Shown: piece by piece, positions 51,014-59,294 of the stretch | Layout of the letters: every line of letters starts with the position of its first letter | How positions within the stretch are numbered: position 1 is the stretch's first letter | Assembly: GCA_037143795.1 (NCBI GenBank) | Contig: JBAWXZ010000007.1 | Location: 103,687-167,686 of the forward strand | Origin: Firm-13 sp037143795 | GTDB lineage: Bacteria > Bacillota > Clostridia > Saccharofermentanales > Saccharofermentanaceae | DNA: 64,000 nucleotides | Reading direction: 5' to 3' | Notes under the pieces: generated by a model | The model's input: the letters and a program-made list of their open reading frames with translations, nothing else | The model's database searches: none | What the model was told of the DNA's origin: nothing | Translations under genes and position numbers: made by a program

Positions 51014-51505
51014 CTAATCGATCGTCATTTCCATAAATCCAACCGTAAAGGGAAGGCGGTCATATTTCATGGTGCCGACGTGTATGCACCCGTTTTTGAG
51101 ATACCAATCTTTCAGGACTGTATTCTCTTCTATAATAGCTATTAATATTTTCCTGCCATTTAACTCTCTGACTTTATATTGGGCATAATCAAAAAGCTTT
51201 TTGCCAAGTCCGCGATGCCTGTATTCCGGAAGTACGGTAAGTTTTTCCAAAATATATTCGTCTTCACTTTTCTTTTCAAGCTGCATAAATCCTGCGATTG
51301 TTTCATTAATGAACAGCGCATACATCAAATTGCCTTTTTCCCTGTCCCCAAGCAGCCGATCCGTTTTGATAAAAGCACCATTGGAAGCGCAGTTATCCCT
51401 TGTCAGACCAAACTCTTCCGCAACGGTACCGAAGCCTTTCCGAATGACATCCGCACATTGGTCCAATTCGTTAACTGAGATTTCACAGATACTGCATTTA
51501 CTCAT
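51014..51505 (-). CDS. GNAT-family N-acetyltransferase
   Basis: A 163-residue acetyltransferase with the acetyl-CoA binding motif EKLTVLPEYRHRGLGKKLFDYA (key R-x-x-G-x-G/A) and the later beta-strand GRKILIAIIEENTVLKDWYLKNG. Its target is unknown. ATG 51505 follows GAGGAG by six bases; a GTG one codon upstream is the alternative. Confidence 0.85.
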   Translation of the reverse strand: MSKCSICEISVNELDQCADVIRKGFGTVAEEFGLTRDNCASNGAFIKTDRLLGDREKGNLMYALFINETIAGFMQLEKKSEDEYILEKLTVLPEYRHRGLGKKLFDYAQYKVRELNGRKILIAIIEENTVLKDWYLKNGCIHVGTMKYDRLPFTVGFMEMTID

Positions 51506-51562
51506 CACTGACTCCTCGAATTTCAGGAATAACCGGAAATCCTATTTGTTAAAACTTGCCTG

Positions 51563-52042
51563 TCAGACAGAAATAACGATATCGCGGCCGGTAGGTGTGT
51601 ATGCTCGATACACGATTCCAGCTGCATCCATCATTCGCCGGGCGGCGACAAACAAATCCTCCCCCGCATATTTGTCGGAGAGGTAAATAACCTCTTTGAT
51701 TCCTTTTTGAATAATTGCCTTGGTACACTCGGCGCATGGAAAGAGTGTCGTATAGACGATGCTTCCGCGCAGTTCACTGTGCCCGCTGTTCAGGATTGCA
51801 TTCATTTCCGCGTGGCACACGTAAAGGTACTTCATGTCGAGCGGGTCGCCTTCCCTTTCCCACGGGAATTCATCGTCGGAACAGCCGCTGGGCATCCCGT
51901 TATAACCTACAGTCAGAATGCGTTTCTCCGGACTTACTATACACGCGCCGACCTGTGTTCCCGGATCTTTGCTTCTGCGCGCAGACATCAGGGCAATACC
52001 CATAAAATATTCATCCCAGCTGATATAATCCGTTCTTTTCAT
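51563..52042 (-). CDS. dCMP deaminase (ComEB family)
   Basis: A 159-residue zinc-dependent deoxycytidylate deaminase supplying dUMP for dTTP synthesis. The zinc ligands and catalytic Glu are visible in CHAEMNAIL (His, Glu) and PCAECTKAI (two Cys). VGYNGMPSGCSDDEFPWER is the nucleotide-binding loop of the family. Length fits the enzymatic core without the ComEB C-terminal extension. Confidence 0.92.
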   Translation of the reverse strand: MKRTDYISWDEYFMGIALMSARRSKDPGTQVGACIVSPEKRILTVGYNGMPSGCSDDEFPWEREGDPLDMKYLYVCHAEMNAILNSGHSELRGSIVYTTLFPCAECTKAIIQKGIKEVIYLSDKYAGEDLFVAARRMMDAAGIVYRAYTPTGRDIVISV

Positions 52043-52254
52043 CAGTACTGCCTCCGTGCGTGCTTTTTTGTATCAGTATACTTGATTTCTATTATATCGG
52101 ACCAGGCGGCTGCAAGGAAATATAATTTTTCAAATCGCTCACAGGTGCTTACAAAAAATTGTGCTTTTACAATACATGAAAAATCATCTACTATATAAAA
52201 GTATCATACTGAACATATAACAAAGCATGCTTAGCTGGCAAGGAGGCTCATCTT

Positions 52255-53022
52255 ATGGAGACTTATCCGACTTATATAACAAGGTACAGACACACGGCCG
52301 GGTTACTGGGAATTTTCGGCGGTATGTTCGGCTTACATAACTTCTATCTCGGAAACAGGGACAGGGCGATGACGCAGGTCTTGATTACGGTTTTGGGCAG
52401 TTTATGTTTTGGAATCGGACCCCTCGTTACTTTTATCTGGGGATTAATCGAAGGCATTCAAATCCTGACCGGAACAACAACGACAGACGGACAGGGCAGC
52501 CCGATTCAGAATCCGGATTATACAGCAATGAAAAGCAAATCAAAGAGTCTCGCCGGCATTCTTGGAATGTGCCTCGGCGTTTATGGTGTTCATAATTTCT
52601 ATCTGGGAAATACCGGAAAAGCCGTTGCCCAGCTACTTCTGGGAACCGTCGGATGTATTATCGGTATCGGTCCGATTGTATCGCAGATCTGGGGCGTCAT
52701 CGAAGGCGTCCAGATCCTTTCCGGTACAATTACCGTGGACGGACTCGGGAATCGCATCATGGATCCTGCCAATGACGGGACAAGATACAAGTCCAAAACG
52801 GCAGCAGGCCTTCTTGCAGTCATTTTCGGTACTTTCGGCGTCCACAACTTCTATCTTGGAAATACTAACAAAGCCGTTGCCCAATTACTTCTGGGAACAA
52901 TAGGCTGCCTTGTTCTTGTCGGTCCGATCATTTCTTACATCTGGGGACTTGTTGAAGGAATTCAAATACTCTCCGGCGAAATTACCATGGATGCAGAAAA
53001 TCATTTGCTTATAGCGGATTAA
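52255..53022 (+). CDS. TM2-domain protein with three tandem TM2 units
   Basis: A 255-residue membrane protein made of three TM2 units (about 12-80, 95-165, 178-250). Each has AGxLGxxxGxxGxHNFYLGN, a short loop with xKAVAQLLL, and GPIxxxIWGxxEGxQILSG. Single TM2 domains are common; triplication with nearly identical second and third units points to recent internal duplication. The role of TM2 proteins in bacteria is unknown. AAGGAGG lies well placed before ATG. Confidence 0.88.
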   Translation: METYPTYITRYRHTAGLLGIFGGMFGLHNFYLGNRDRAMTQVLITVLGSLCFGIGPLVTFIWGLIEGIQILTGTTTTDGQGSPIQNPDYTAMKSKSKSLAGILGMCLGVYGVHNFYLGNTGKAVAQLLLGTVGCIIGIGPIVSQIWGVIEGVQILSGTITVDGLGNRIMDPANDGTRYKSKTAAGLLAVIFGTFGVHNFYLGNTNKAVAQLLLGTIGCLVLVGPIISYIWGLVEGIQILSGEITMDAENHLLIAD

Positions 53023-53095
53023 CACAAGTCACAACGGAATGTGTAAAATATAGAGGATAAGTAATCAGAAAAAATAAGACAACGGGGAAAACATC

Positions 53096-54619
53096 ATGGA
53101 TACACAGCATCTCAGTGCTGAACGCACGGAAAAGGATAACATCGGATCAATGACACTGCCTGCAGGCTGCCTTTACGGCATACAGACGGCGCGGGCGACA
53201 GTGAATTTCCCGGTAACTGACCGTCCGGTACGAAAAGAGCTGATCAGGGCCATGGTGCAGGTAAAAATGGCCGCCGCGCAGGCGCATCTCGACCTCGCTC
53301 AACTCCCGGCCGGCAAAACGTCTGCCATAACGGACGCCTGTAATGTACTTTTCGACTCAATTCTTTCTGAAAATGACAAGAGCCGCGGACCCTTTGAAAA
53401 CCAGTCCGGAAAGTCACACGCACTTCCCGCTGCATACGGCGGCCTTACATATCCGGATGTTTTCCCGACCGATGCGCTCCAGGGCGGCGCCGGAACATCA
53501 ACGCACATGAATGTCAACGAAGTACTCGCAAACCTCGGCCTTCAGATAATGGGCCACTTATGCGGTGAATATCAGTACCTCCACCCTCTCGATGACGTGA
53601 ACCTTTCCCAGTCGACCAACGATGTATACCCGACAAGTCTGCGGATCGCCTCCATTTATCTCGTGCGCGGCCTGAGCAAAGCTCTTTCCGGGCTTCAGGA
53701 AGCCCTGCAGCAGAAAGAACAGGCGTTTTCAGCAATAATCAAGCTAGGCCGCACCCAGCTGATGGACGCCCTTCCCATCACGCTCGGAGAAGAATTCGGC
53801 GCATATGCGCAGGCAATCGCCCGCGATCGCTGGCGTATATACAAAGTGGAGGAGCGCCTCCGTCAGACCAATATCGGTGGGACAGCCGTCGGGACAGGTA
53901 CGAATGCTACCAGAAAATATGCCTTCCTTGTCACGGATAAACTACAGGCAATAACCGGTCTTGGTCTTGCCCGTGCTGAATATCCGATGGATCTGACCCA
54001 GAACTGCGACGTATTTGTCGAGGTATCCGGTCTTCTCAAATCCTGTGCCGTAAACCTGATCAAGATCAGCAGCGACCTGCGGCTGATGAATTCCGGTCCG
54101 CGAGGCGGATTCGGAGAAATACAGCTTGAGGACCGCCAGGCGGGATCGACCATTATGGCCGGCAAAGTGAACCCTGTCATTGCCGAGATGACCGGACAGA
54201 CAGCGATGCAGGTCATCGCCAATGATACTGCCATAACAATTGCCGCGATGAGCGGACAGTTCGAACTCAATGCCTTTTTGCCGCTTGTCGCCGACAAGCT
54301 GCTCGAATCCTTATCCATTCTCACAAATGCCGTCATTCTTTTCCGGAAATATGCCGTCGAGACACTCGTGCCGGATGCACATAAATGTGCAGAACATGTC
54401 ATGCAGTCAACCGTCCTGTCCACCGCCCTCATTCCTGACATCGGATATGAGAAAGCAGCCCTGATCAGTAAAGAAGCCCTGGCAAGCGGACGTACATTAT
54501 TTGATGTTGCAAGAGAACAATCCGGACTTTCGGAAGAACGCCTTCTCGAACTTCTTGACATAAAAAGCGAGCGCACCTACATGGCGGAGAAGATCGATGA
54601 ACGGACAAATAACATATAG
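53096..54619 (+). CDS. aspA: Aspartate ammonia-lyase
   Basis: A 507-residue fumarase/aspartase superfamily enzyme releasing ammonia and fumarate from L-aspartate. YGIQTARATVNFPV at the N-terminus and the signature GSTIMAGKVNPVIAE (family GSSxMPxKxNP; here Ala replaces Pro) are visible, with the SS-loop. QSTNDVYPTSLR carries the conserved Thr/Asn. The gene lies 19 bases before hydF. An aspartase-like gene next to hydrogenase maturases is a recurring arrangement, so it may provide nitrogen for the H-cluster dithiomethylamine bridge, though a housekeeping role is equally possible. Confidence 0.9.
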   Translation: MDTQHLSAERTEKDNIGSMTLPAGCLYGIQTARATVNFPVTDRPVRKELIRAMVQVKMAAAQAHLDLAQLPAGKTSAITDACNVLFDSILSENDKSRGPFENQSGKSHALPAAYGGLTYPDVFPTDALQGGAGTSTHMNVNEVLANLGLQIMGHLCGEYQYLHPLDDVNLSQSTNDVYPTSLRIASIYLVRGLSKALSGLQEALQQKEQAFSAIIKLGRTQLMDALPITLGEEFGAYAQAIARDRWRIYKVEERLRQTNIGGTAVGTGTNATRKYAFLVTDKLQAITGLGLARAEYPMDLTQNCDVFVEVSGLLKSCAVNLIKISSDLRLMNSGPRGGFGEIQLEDRQAGSTIMAGKVNPVIAEMTGQTAMQVIANDTAITIAAMSGQFELNAFLPLVADKLLESLSILTNAVILFRKYAVETLVPDAHKCAEHVMQSTVLSTALIPDIGYEKAALISKEALASGRTLFDVAREQSGLSEERLLELLDIKSERTYMAEKIDERTNNI

Positions 54620-54638
54620 GCAAGGAGCATAGGACAAC

Positions 54639-55874
54639 ATGAGTTTACAGGATACCCCGCGCGGGGAACGCGTACATATAGCTCTTTTCGGACGGCGAAA
54701 TGCCGGCAAATCAAGCCTGATCAACGCCCTTACCGGGCAGCAGATCTCCATTGTATCCGACGTGGCCGGTACGACCACCGATCCGGTCTTCAAAGCTATG
54801 GAATTACTGCCGATCGGACCGGTCGTCATGATTGACACACCGGGTCTCGATGACGAGGGCACCCTCGGGCTGCTGCGCATGGAGCGCGCGCGTGCAGTCC
54901 TGGAAAAGACCGATGCAGCGATCATTGCCGCTGACGGCCAGAATGAAATCGGCAGCTTTGAACGTGAAATCCTTTCCCAGATCAAAGACCGCAAAATCCC
55001 GGCCATCCTTGTCCTCAACAAATCCGATCTGGCCGGGCCGGATACCAACCTGCACGCGTATCGTGGATCGCTTCAAAAAGAGCTGCATGTTCCCGTCGTC
55101 ATTGCCTCCGGAGTTACCGGCGAAGGAATCGAGGATCTCAAACAGGCGCTGATCAGGATCCTCCCCGAAGAGGAAGACAAATTCCATCTCGTCGGCGACC
55201 TGCTTTCACCATCCGATATCGTCGTATTAGTAGTCCCGATCGACAAAGCCGCTCCCAAGGGCCGCCTCATATTGCCGCAGCAGCAGACAATCCGGGACAT
55301 ACTCGAAGCGGACGCCATAGCGGTCGTCACCAAAGAATATGAACTGCGTGACACACTCGCCTCTCTTGGCAAAAAGCCCCGTCTGGTAATCACGGATTCA
55401 CAGGTATTTGCCAAGGTTTCGGCAGATACACCCAAAGATATTCCTCTGACCTCGTTTTCCATTCTTTTCGCCCGTTATAAAGGAGACCTCCCCGTGCTGG
55501 TCCGCGGAGCTAAAACAATCGACACTTTAAAGAACGGCGACAGGATCCTTATCGCAGAAGGCTGCACGCATCACCGCCAGTGCGACGACATAGGCACCGT
55601 CAAACTCCCCCGCTGGATTCGCCAACATACCGGAAAAGACATCGAATTTATCTTCACCAGCGGAGGCACATACCCTTCCGACCTTACGCCCTATCGCATG
55701 ATCGTCCATTGCGGCTCCTGCATGCTGAATCGCCGCGAAATGCATTACCGGATCCACAGCGCTGAGAAAGCGGGTATTCCGATCGCCAACTACGGTGTCC
55801 TTATCGCCCATATGCAGGGAATCCTTCCGAGGGTACTTGAACCGTTCCCACTGGCTGCCATGGAGGCACAGTGA
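54639..55874 (+). CDS. hydF: [FeFe]-hydrogenase H-cluster maturation GTPase HydF
   Basis: A 411-residue HydF, the scaffold on which the 2Fe subcluster is assembled. The GTPase domain has the P-loop GRRNAGKSS, DTPG and NKSD; a dimerisation domain follows; the C-terminal cluster domain shows CTHH and HCGSCMLNRREM, the Cys/His ligands of the [4Fe-4S] cluster. It shows that the organism makes an [FeFe]-hydrogenase, although hydA, hydE and hydG are outside the window. The next gene starts within its stop codon. Confidence 0.96.
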   Translation: MSLQDTPRGERVHIALFGRRNAGKSSLINALTGQQISIVSDVAGTTTDPVFKAMELLPIGPVVMIDTPGLDDEGTLGLLRMERARAVLEKTDAAIIAADGQNEIGSFEREILSQIKDRKIPAILVLNKSDLAGPDTNLHAYRGSLQKELHVPVVIASGVTGEGIEDLKQALIRILPEEEDKFHLVGDLLSPSDIVVLVVPIDKAAPKGRLILPQQQTIRDILEADAIAVVTKEYELRDTLASLGKKPRLVITDSQVFAKVSADTPKDIPLTSFSILFARYKGDLPVLVRGAKTIDTLKNGDRILIAEGCTHHRQCDDIGTVKLPRWIRQHTGKDIEFIFTSGGTYPSDLTPYRMIVHCGSCMLNRREMHYRIHSAEKAGIPIANYGVLIAHMQGILPRVLEPFPLAAMEAQ

Positions 55875-55936
55875 CATGTGCCCCATACGCTGATCTGACA
55901 GAAGAAATGATTCATCATGTTATTCGAGGTGTTATT

Positions 55937-56572
55937 ATGAATTCTTCCGACGTTTTGGACAATCTGGCATGCCGTCTCGGTGTAAACAATGAATTACCCA
56001 ATATTGCATTGGCTGCCGCCCTGTGTGAATCAAAAGACACTGACGCCATAAGTAAAGTCGTCGACAACCTGCAAAGCCCGGACGCAGCCATTTCCAATGA
56101 CTGCATAAAAGTACTGTATGAGATTGGCGAACGCAACCCCGAATTGATAGCAGACCATTATTTATCATTCATACAGCTTTTGCAGGGCAGCAGCAATCGC
56201 CTGATCTGGGGCGGCATGACAGCACTTGCACAGATAGTACGTCTGAGACCAACTGAGATTTATGCCCACCGGGACATAGTGATAAACGCATATGAATCAG
56301 GAAGCGTCATAACCGTAGATCAGAGCATCAGTATTTTTGCAGAGCTGTCCCGGACAAGCAAAGAATTCGAGACATTCCTGTTCCCCATCATCCTGCATCA
56401 TCTGGAGACATGCCGTCCCAAAGAAATCCCCCAGCATGCACAACGGGCCTTCATTGCCGTCAATGAAGGAAATGCAGCGGAATTCAAGGCAGTTCTTCAA
56501 AAAAGAATGGATCTGCTTACGGATTTACAGCAAAAGAGACTCAAAAGACTTATCCACTCCATTGGTCGTTAA
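55937..56572 (+). CDS. HEAT-like helical repeat protein of unknown function
   Basis: A 211-residue all-helical protein with HEAT-like repeats of about 35 residues (for example LQSPDAAISNDCIKVLYEIGER, then SNRLIWGGMTALAQIVRLRP), ending in a basic helix. Probably a protein-protein interaction scaffold. I favour ATG 55937, which follows GAGGTG by five bases; a GTG at 55871 overlapping the hydF stop (GTGA) would add 22 residues and would imply coupling with hydF. Confidence 0.65.
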   Translation: MNSSDVLDNLACRLGVNNELPNIALAAALCESKDTDAISKVVDNLQSPDAAISNDCIKVLYEIGERNPELIADHYLSFIQLLQGSSNRLIWGGMTALAQIVRLRPTEIYAHRDIVINAYESGSVITVDQSISIFAELSRTSKEFETFLFPIILHHLETCRPKEIPQHAQRAFIAVNEGNAAEFKAVLQKRMDLLTDLQQKRLKRLIHSIGR

Positions 56573-56605
56573 AACAATTCAAACTGGAAGCGAAGGGTAT
56601 CAGAG

Positions 56606-56992
56606 ATGACCGAACTTAAAGAGACAATCCTTTCCCTTGAAAAAGCCCTTATCAGTCCCGAGATACGTAAATCAGCAGAAAAACTCGCAGCAATAATAAG
56701 CGATTCCTTTTTCGAATTCGGAAGCTCCGGCCAGATATATCATTATCACAAAGGGGATATTTTTAACGCAGGACCCGCCAAGGACATGGATTGGGAAATA
56801 TTCGATTTCTCACTGATGCCTCTAGCCGGAGAATGTGTCCTGGCCACTTACAAAGCTGTAAAACATTCTGAGCCTGATGAATCCAAAAAAATCTCACTTC
56901 GCTGTTCCCTGTGGGAAAAAGAAGCCGGCAGCTGGAAACTCAAATTTCACCAGGGCGCATATGCAGATCAATCGCACCAGCCACTCAACTAA
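56606..56992 (+). CDS. DUF4440-like (NTF2-fold) small protein
   Basis: A 128-residue protein with the NTF2-like pattern of DUF4440: an N-terminal helix pair (ETILSLEKALISPEIRKS), then SDSFFEFGSSGQIYHY, LAGECVLATYKAV, RCSLWEKEAGSWKLKFHQGA. Such proteins bind small molecules or act as domains of unknown role. It has a weak ribosome site and follows the HEAT-like gene by 33 bases. Confidence 0.6.
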   Translation: MTELKETILSLEKALISPEIRKSAEKLAAIISDSFFEFGSSGQIYHYHKGDIFNAGPAKDMDWEIFDFSLMPLAGECVLATYKAVKHSEPDESKKISLRCSLWEKEAGSWKLKFHQGAYADQSHQPLN

Positions 56993-57025
56993 ATTACGCT
57001 TCCCGCCGTGGTCATTCATTACCTT

Positions 57026-57126
57026 AGCGCCCATCGGGCGCTTTGCAGTGAGGTGCCCTATTACTTGAGCGACCTTACGCAGGCGTTAGCCGAGGACATG
57101 GGAGCGAAAGTAATAGGGCACCTCAC
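57026..57126. repeat. Composite structured repeat, copy 1
   Basis: Modules in order: hairpin AGCGCCC-ATC-GGGCGCT (57026-57042); five bases; a 19-bp perfect stem with arms 57048-57066 and 57108-57126; and inside it a 41-base core with GCGACCTTACGCAGGCG and CGAGGACATGGGAGC flanking a small GGC-GTTA-GCC hairpin. Copy 2 shares the core but has unrelated, still self-complementary stem arms. This is the signature of a conserved structure rather than a plain sequence repeat. Confidence 0.85.
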
Positions 57127-57156
57127 CCGAGGACATGGGAGCGAAAGTAATAGGGC
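57090..57156. repeat. 37-bp tandem duplication inside the structured repeat region
   Basis: A 30-base stretch starting CCGAGGACATGGGAGC recurs exactly at 57090-57119 and 57127-57156, with a period of 37 bases. A third partial start (CCCGAGGACAT) is at 57163-57173. The second unit could let the left arm (57048-57066) pair with either downstream arm. Confidence 0.9.
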
Positions 57157-57180
57157 CGCTCACCCGAGGACATATTCCTT

Positions 57181-57282
57181 AGCACCCGCAGGGTGCTCTC
57201 AAAGGAACATTATATTTGTCGAGGCGACCTTACGCAGGGCGAAGCCCGAGGACATGGGAGCCGAGACAAATATCATGTTCCT
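57181..57282. repeat. Composite structured repeat, copy 2
   Basis: Hairpin AGCACCC-GCA-GGGTGCT (57181-57197), five bases, then stem arms 57203-57220 and 57265-57282 (17 of 18 pairs) around a 44-base core with GCGACCTTACGCAGGGCG and CCGAGGACATGGGAGCC. The first hairpin differs from copy 1 by a compensatory G-C to A-T change. The right arm contains the stop codon of the kinase gene ending at 57273, so the element reaches into that gene's last codons. Confidence 0.85.
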
Positions 57283-58235
57283 ATCGTGGCACCTTTTTGC
57301 GATACTACTTTCGCTGCCAGATCGTTTCCGCGCTCAATCCATTTTTGAGGGTCCGTACGCTGAAACATTGATGCAATGAAGCCTGCATTAAAGGCATCTC
57401 CCGCTCCTGTTGTATCAATGGCTGTCACCGGAACCGCGGGTGCGCGAAGTAAGATATCGGCCGGAAATGCAATTCCCATTGGCGAAACAAATCCTTTGCG
57501 TATCGCAGCCATCGACCCCTCCGGACCCAGTTTGAGCGCAATGCAGGGAATGCGGGTGAGTAAATCAAGCACACCCGCTATAATATCGCTATTACCTGTA
57601 ATTAATTTCAATTCGGATTTATTGGGCATAATAATATCTGTCAGATCCAGCATTTTTTCCAGGATACCGGCATCGATCTGTCCAATGACCGGAGATGGGT
57701 CGAGAGCTACCATGCCTCCTGCCAGACGGGTCTCTTTTGCGGCTGCCAGAGAGAAATCTGCCTGCTCCGGATGCATCAGGGAATAGCCTGATACAAGAAG
57801 CAGCTTTGTATTTTGGAGAGTCAGCCGCAGTTCCGGAGAATATTCCAGCGGAATGGCAGATGCACCGCGATAGGAGAGCATGGTTCTTTCGCTGTTTTCA
57901 TCTATGATGGAAATTACATATCCTGTACTTTCACCGTATTGCATGCAGGATATATCGACACCTGCCGTTTTCATTTTTTCCGTGATCCATCGGCCATTCT
58001 CATCAGCGCCGACCCTCCCGCAGAAAGCTGTTCGCAGGTGCTGCTGCCCAAGGGCAATTGCCGTATTTGCGGCAGATCCCCCGCAGCTCTTATTGGACAT
58101 GGAGATTGTTTCGTCGCCGCCGGCCGACGGGAGTTTTGCCACCCAATACTGATAATCAATCAATGCATCACCGAGGATAGCTGCATCCACCGTGCCGCAG
58201 TCGCGGTCCTGATATTCTGCCAGGTATTCAATCAC
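57273..58235 (-). CDS. psuK: PfkB-family kinase, probable pseudouridine kinase
   Basis: A 320-residue ribokinase-like enzyme. N-terminal GDALIDYQYWV and GGSAANTAIALGQQHLRTAFCGRVG (PfkB signature 1) and C-terminal TAIDTTGAGDAFNAGF (catalytic Asp, anion hole) are present. The neighbour is psuG, whose partner kinase phosphorylates pseudouridine, so this is the likely substrate. The start is GTG 58235, seven bases after AAAGGAG. The last codons lie in an arm of the structured repeat, so the natural C-terminus may have been altered by it. Confidence 0.85.
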   Translation of the reverse strand: MIEYLAEYQDRDCGTVDAAILGDALIDYQYWVAKLPSAGGDETISMSNKSCGGSAANTAIALGQQHLRTAFCGRVGADENGRWITEKMKTAGVDISCMQYGESTGYVISIIDENSERTMLSYRGASAIPLEYSPELRLTLQNTKLLLVSGYSLMHPEQADFSLAAAKETRLAGGMVALDPSPVIGQIDAGILEKMLDLTDIIMPNKSELKLITGNSDIIAGVLDLLTRIPCIALKLGPEGSMAAIRKGFVSPMGIAFPADILLRAPAVPVTAIDTTGAGDAFNAGFIASMFQRTDPQKWIERGNDLAAKVVSQKGATIGT

Positions 58236-58265
58236 TGCAGTTCTCCTTTGTGTTCAGACAGGATT

Positions 58266-59195
58266 TCACTGGTTGAGGGCTGCCAGTTCACATGCGATCA
58301 GCGCTGCCAGCCGGGCATTGTTATAGACGAGCTGAATGTTGGATGTAAGGCTCTCACCCCCGGTAATCTGCTGAATCTTGTCCAGAAGATAGGGTGTTGT
58401 ATCTTTTCCCTTAATCCCAAGCAGATTGGCATCTGCAATAGCTTCCTCAATTTTGGATTTGATGAAATCAGCATCCATGGAATATTCGTCAGGAATCGGG
58501 TTTGTTACCAGCATGCCGCCCTTAAGGGAAAGATCCTGTTTGACCTGGAAGGCAAGGGCAATTTCGAGAGGTGTATCCATCTTATAATCAACGGAAAAAC
58601 CGCTGTTTTTCGTGTAGAAAGCAGGAAGTTCCTTGGTCTGATAGCCAATTACGACAACGCCTTTTGTCTCGAGGTATTCCAGTGTCAGCCCGAGGTCAAG
58701 AATGGATTTGACACCGGCGCACACTACTAAAACCGGCGTTTCCGCGAGCTCCTCAAGATCCGCAGAAATGTCCATCGTTGATTCGGCCCCGCGGTGAACG
58801 CCGCCGACTCCACCCGTAGCAAACACAGATATTCCGGCGAGGGCGGCAATAATCATAGTGGCGGCAACCGTCGTCGCACCGTCTTCTTTTCGGGAAGCCA
58901 GAATCGGAAGATCACGCCGGCTTGCCTTGGTAACCTTAAGACCTTTTTGTCCAAGATAGGTGATTTCATCCTGGGAAAGACCCGCTTTGAGTTTTCCGCC
59001 TATAACAGCAATGGTTGCCGGAACGGCCCCGTTGTCACGGATCACTTTTTCTACCTGCAGTGCCGTCTCGACATTTTTGGGATAAGGCATCCCGTGTGAA
59101 ATAATGGTTGACTCAAGAGCGACAACCGGTCGCCCCTGAGATAATGCTTCCCTGACTTCTTCGGATACTTCCAGGTAATTCATTAATCGATTCAT
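58266..59195 (-). CDS. psuG: Pseudouridine-5'-phosphate glycosidase
   Basis: A 309-residue PsuG, which cleaves pseudouridine-5'-phosphate to uracil and ribose-5-phosphate in a manganese-dependent reaction. Family blocks: VALESTIISHGMPYPKNVETA at the N-terminus, then KASRRDLP, ATTVAATMIIAALAGI, FATGGVGGVHRGAE and DISADLEEL. ATG 59195 has GAGGAGAG before it. It forms an operon with the PfkB kinase for use of RNA-derived pseudouridine. Confidence 0.95.
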   Translation of the reverse strand: MNRLMNYLEVSEEVREALSQGRPVVALESTIISHGMPYPKNVETALQVEKVIRDNGAVPATIAVIGGKLKAGLSQDEITYLGQKGLKVTKASRRDLPILASRKEDGATTVAATMIIAALAGISVFATGGVGGVHRGAESTMDISADLEELAETPVLVVCAGVKSILDLGLTLEYLETKGVVVIGYQTKELPAFYTKNSGFSVDYKMDTPLEIALAFQVKQDLSLKGGMLVTNPIPDEYSMDADFIKSKIEEAIADANLLGIKGKDTTPYLLDKIQQITGGESLTSNIQLVYNNARLAALIACELAALNQ

Positions 59196-59294
59196 TTTAT
59201 ACTCTCCTCTAAATTGTAACATATGTATTTTATACTCTAATAACCCATGATTAACATTCTGTTCTTTTATGCTTTTCTTAAGGTTTTTTTAAAA

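Noticed and set aside
53863..55048. Long minus-strand ORFs over aspA and hydF
   Set aside because: Shadow frames of two strongly recognised plus-strand genes.
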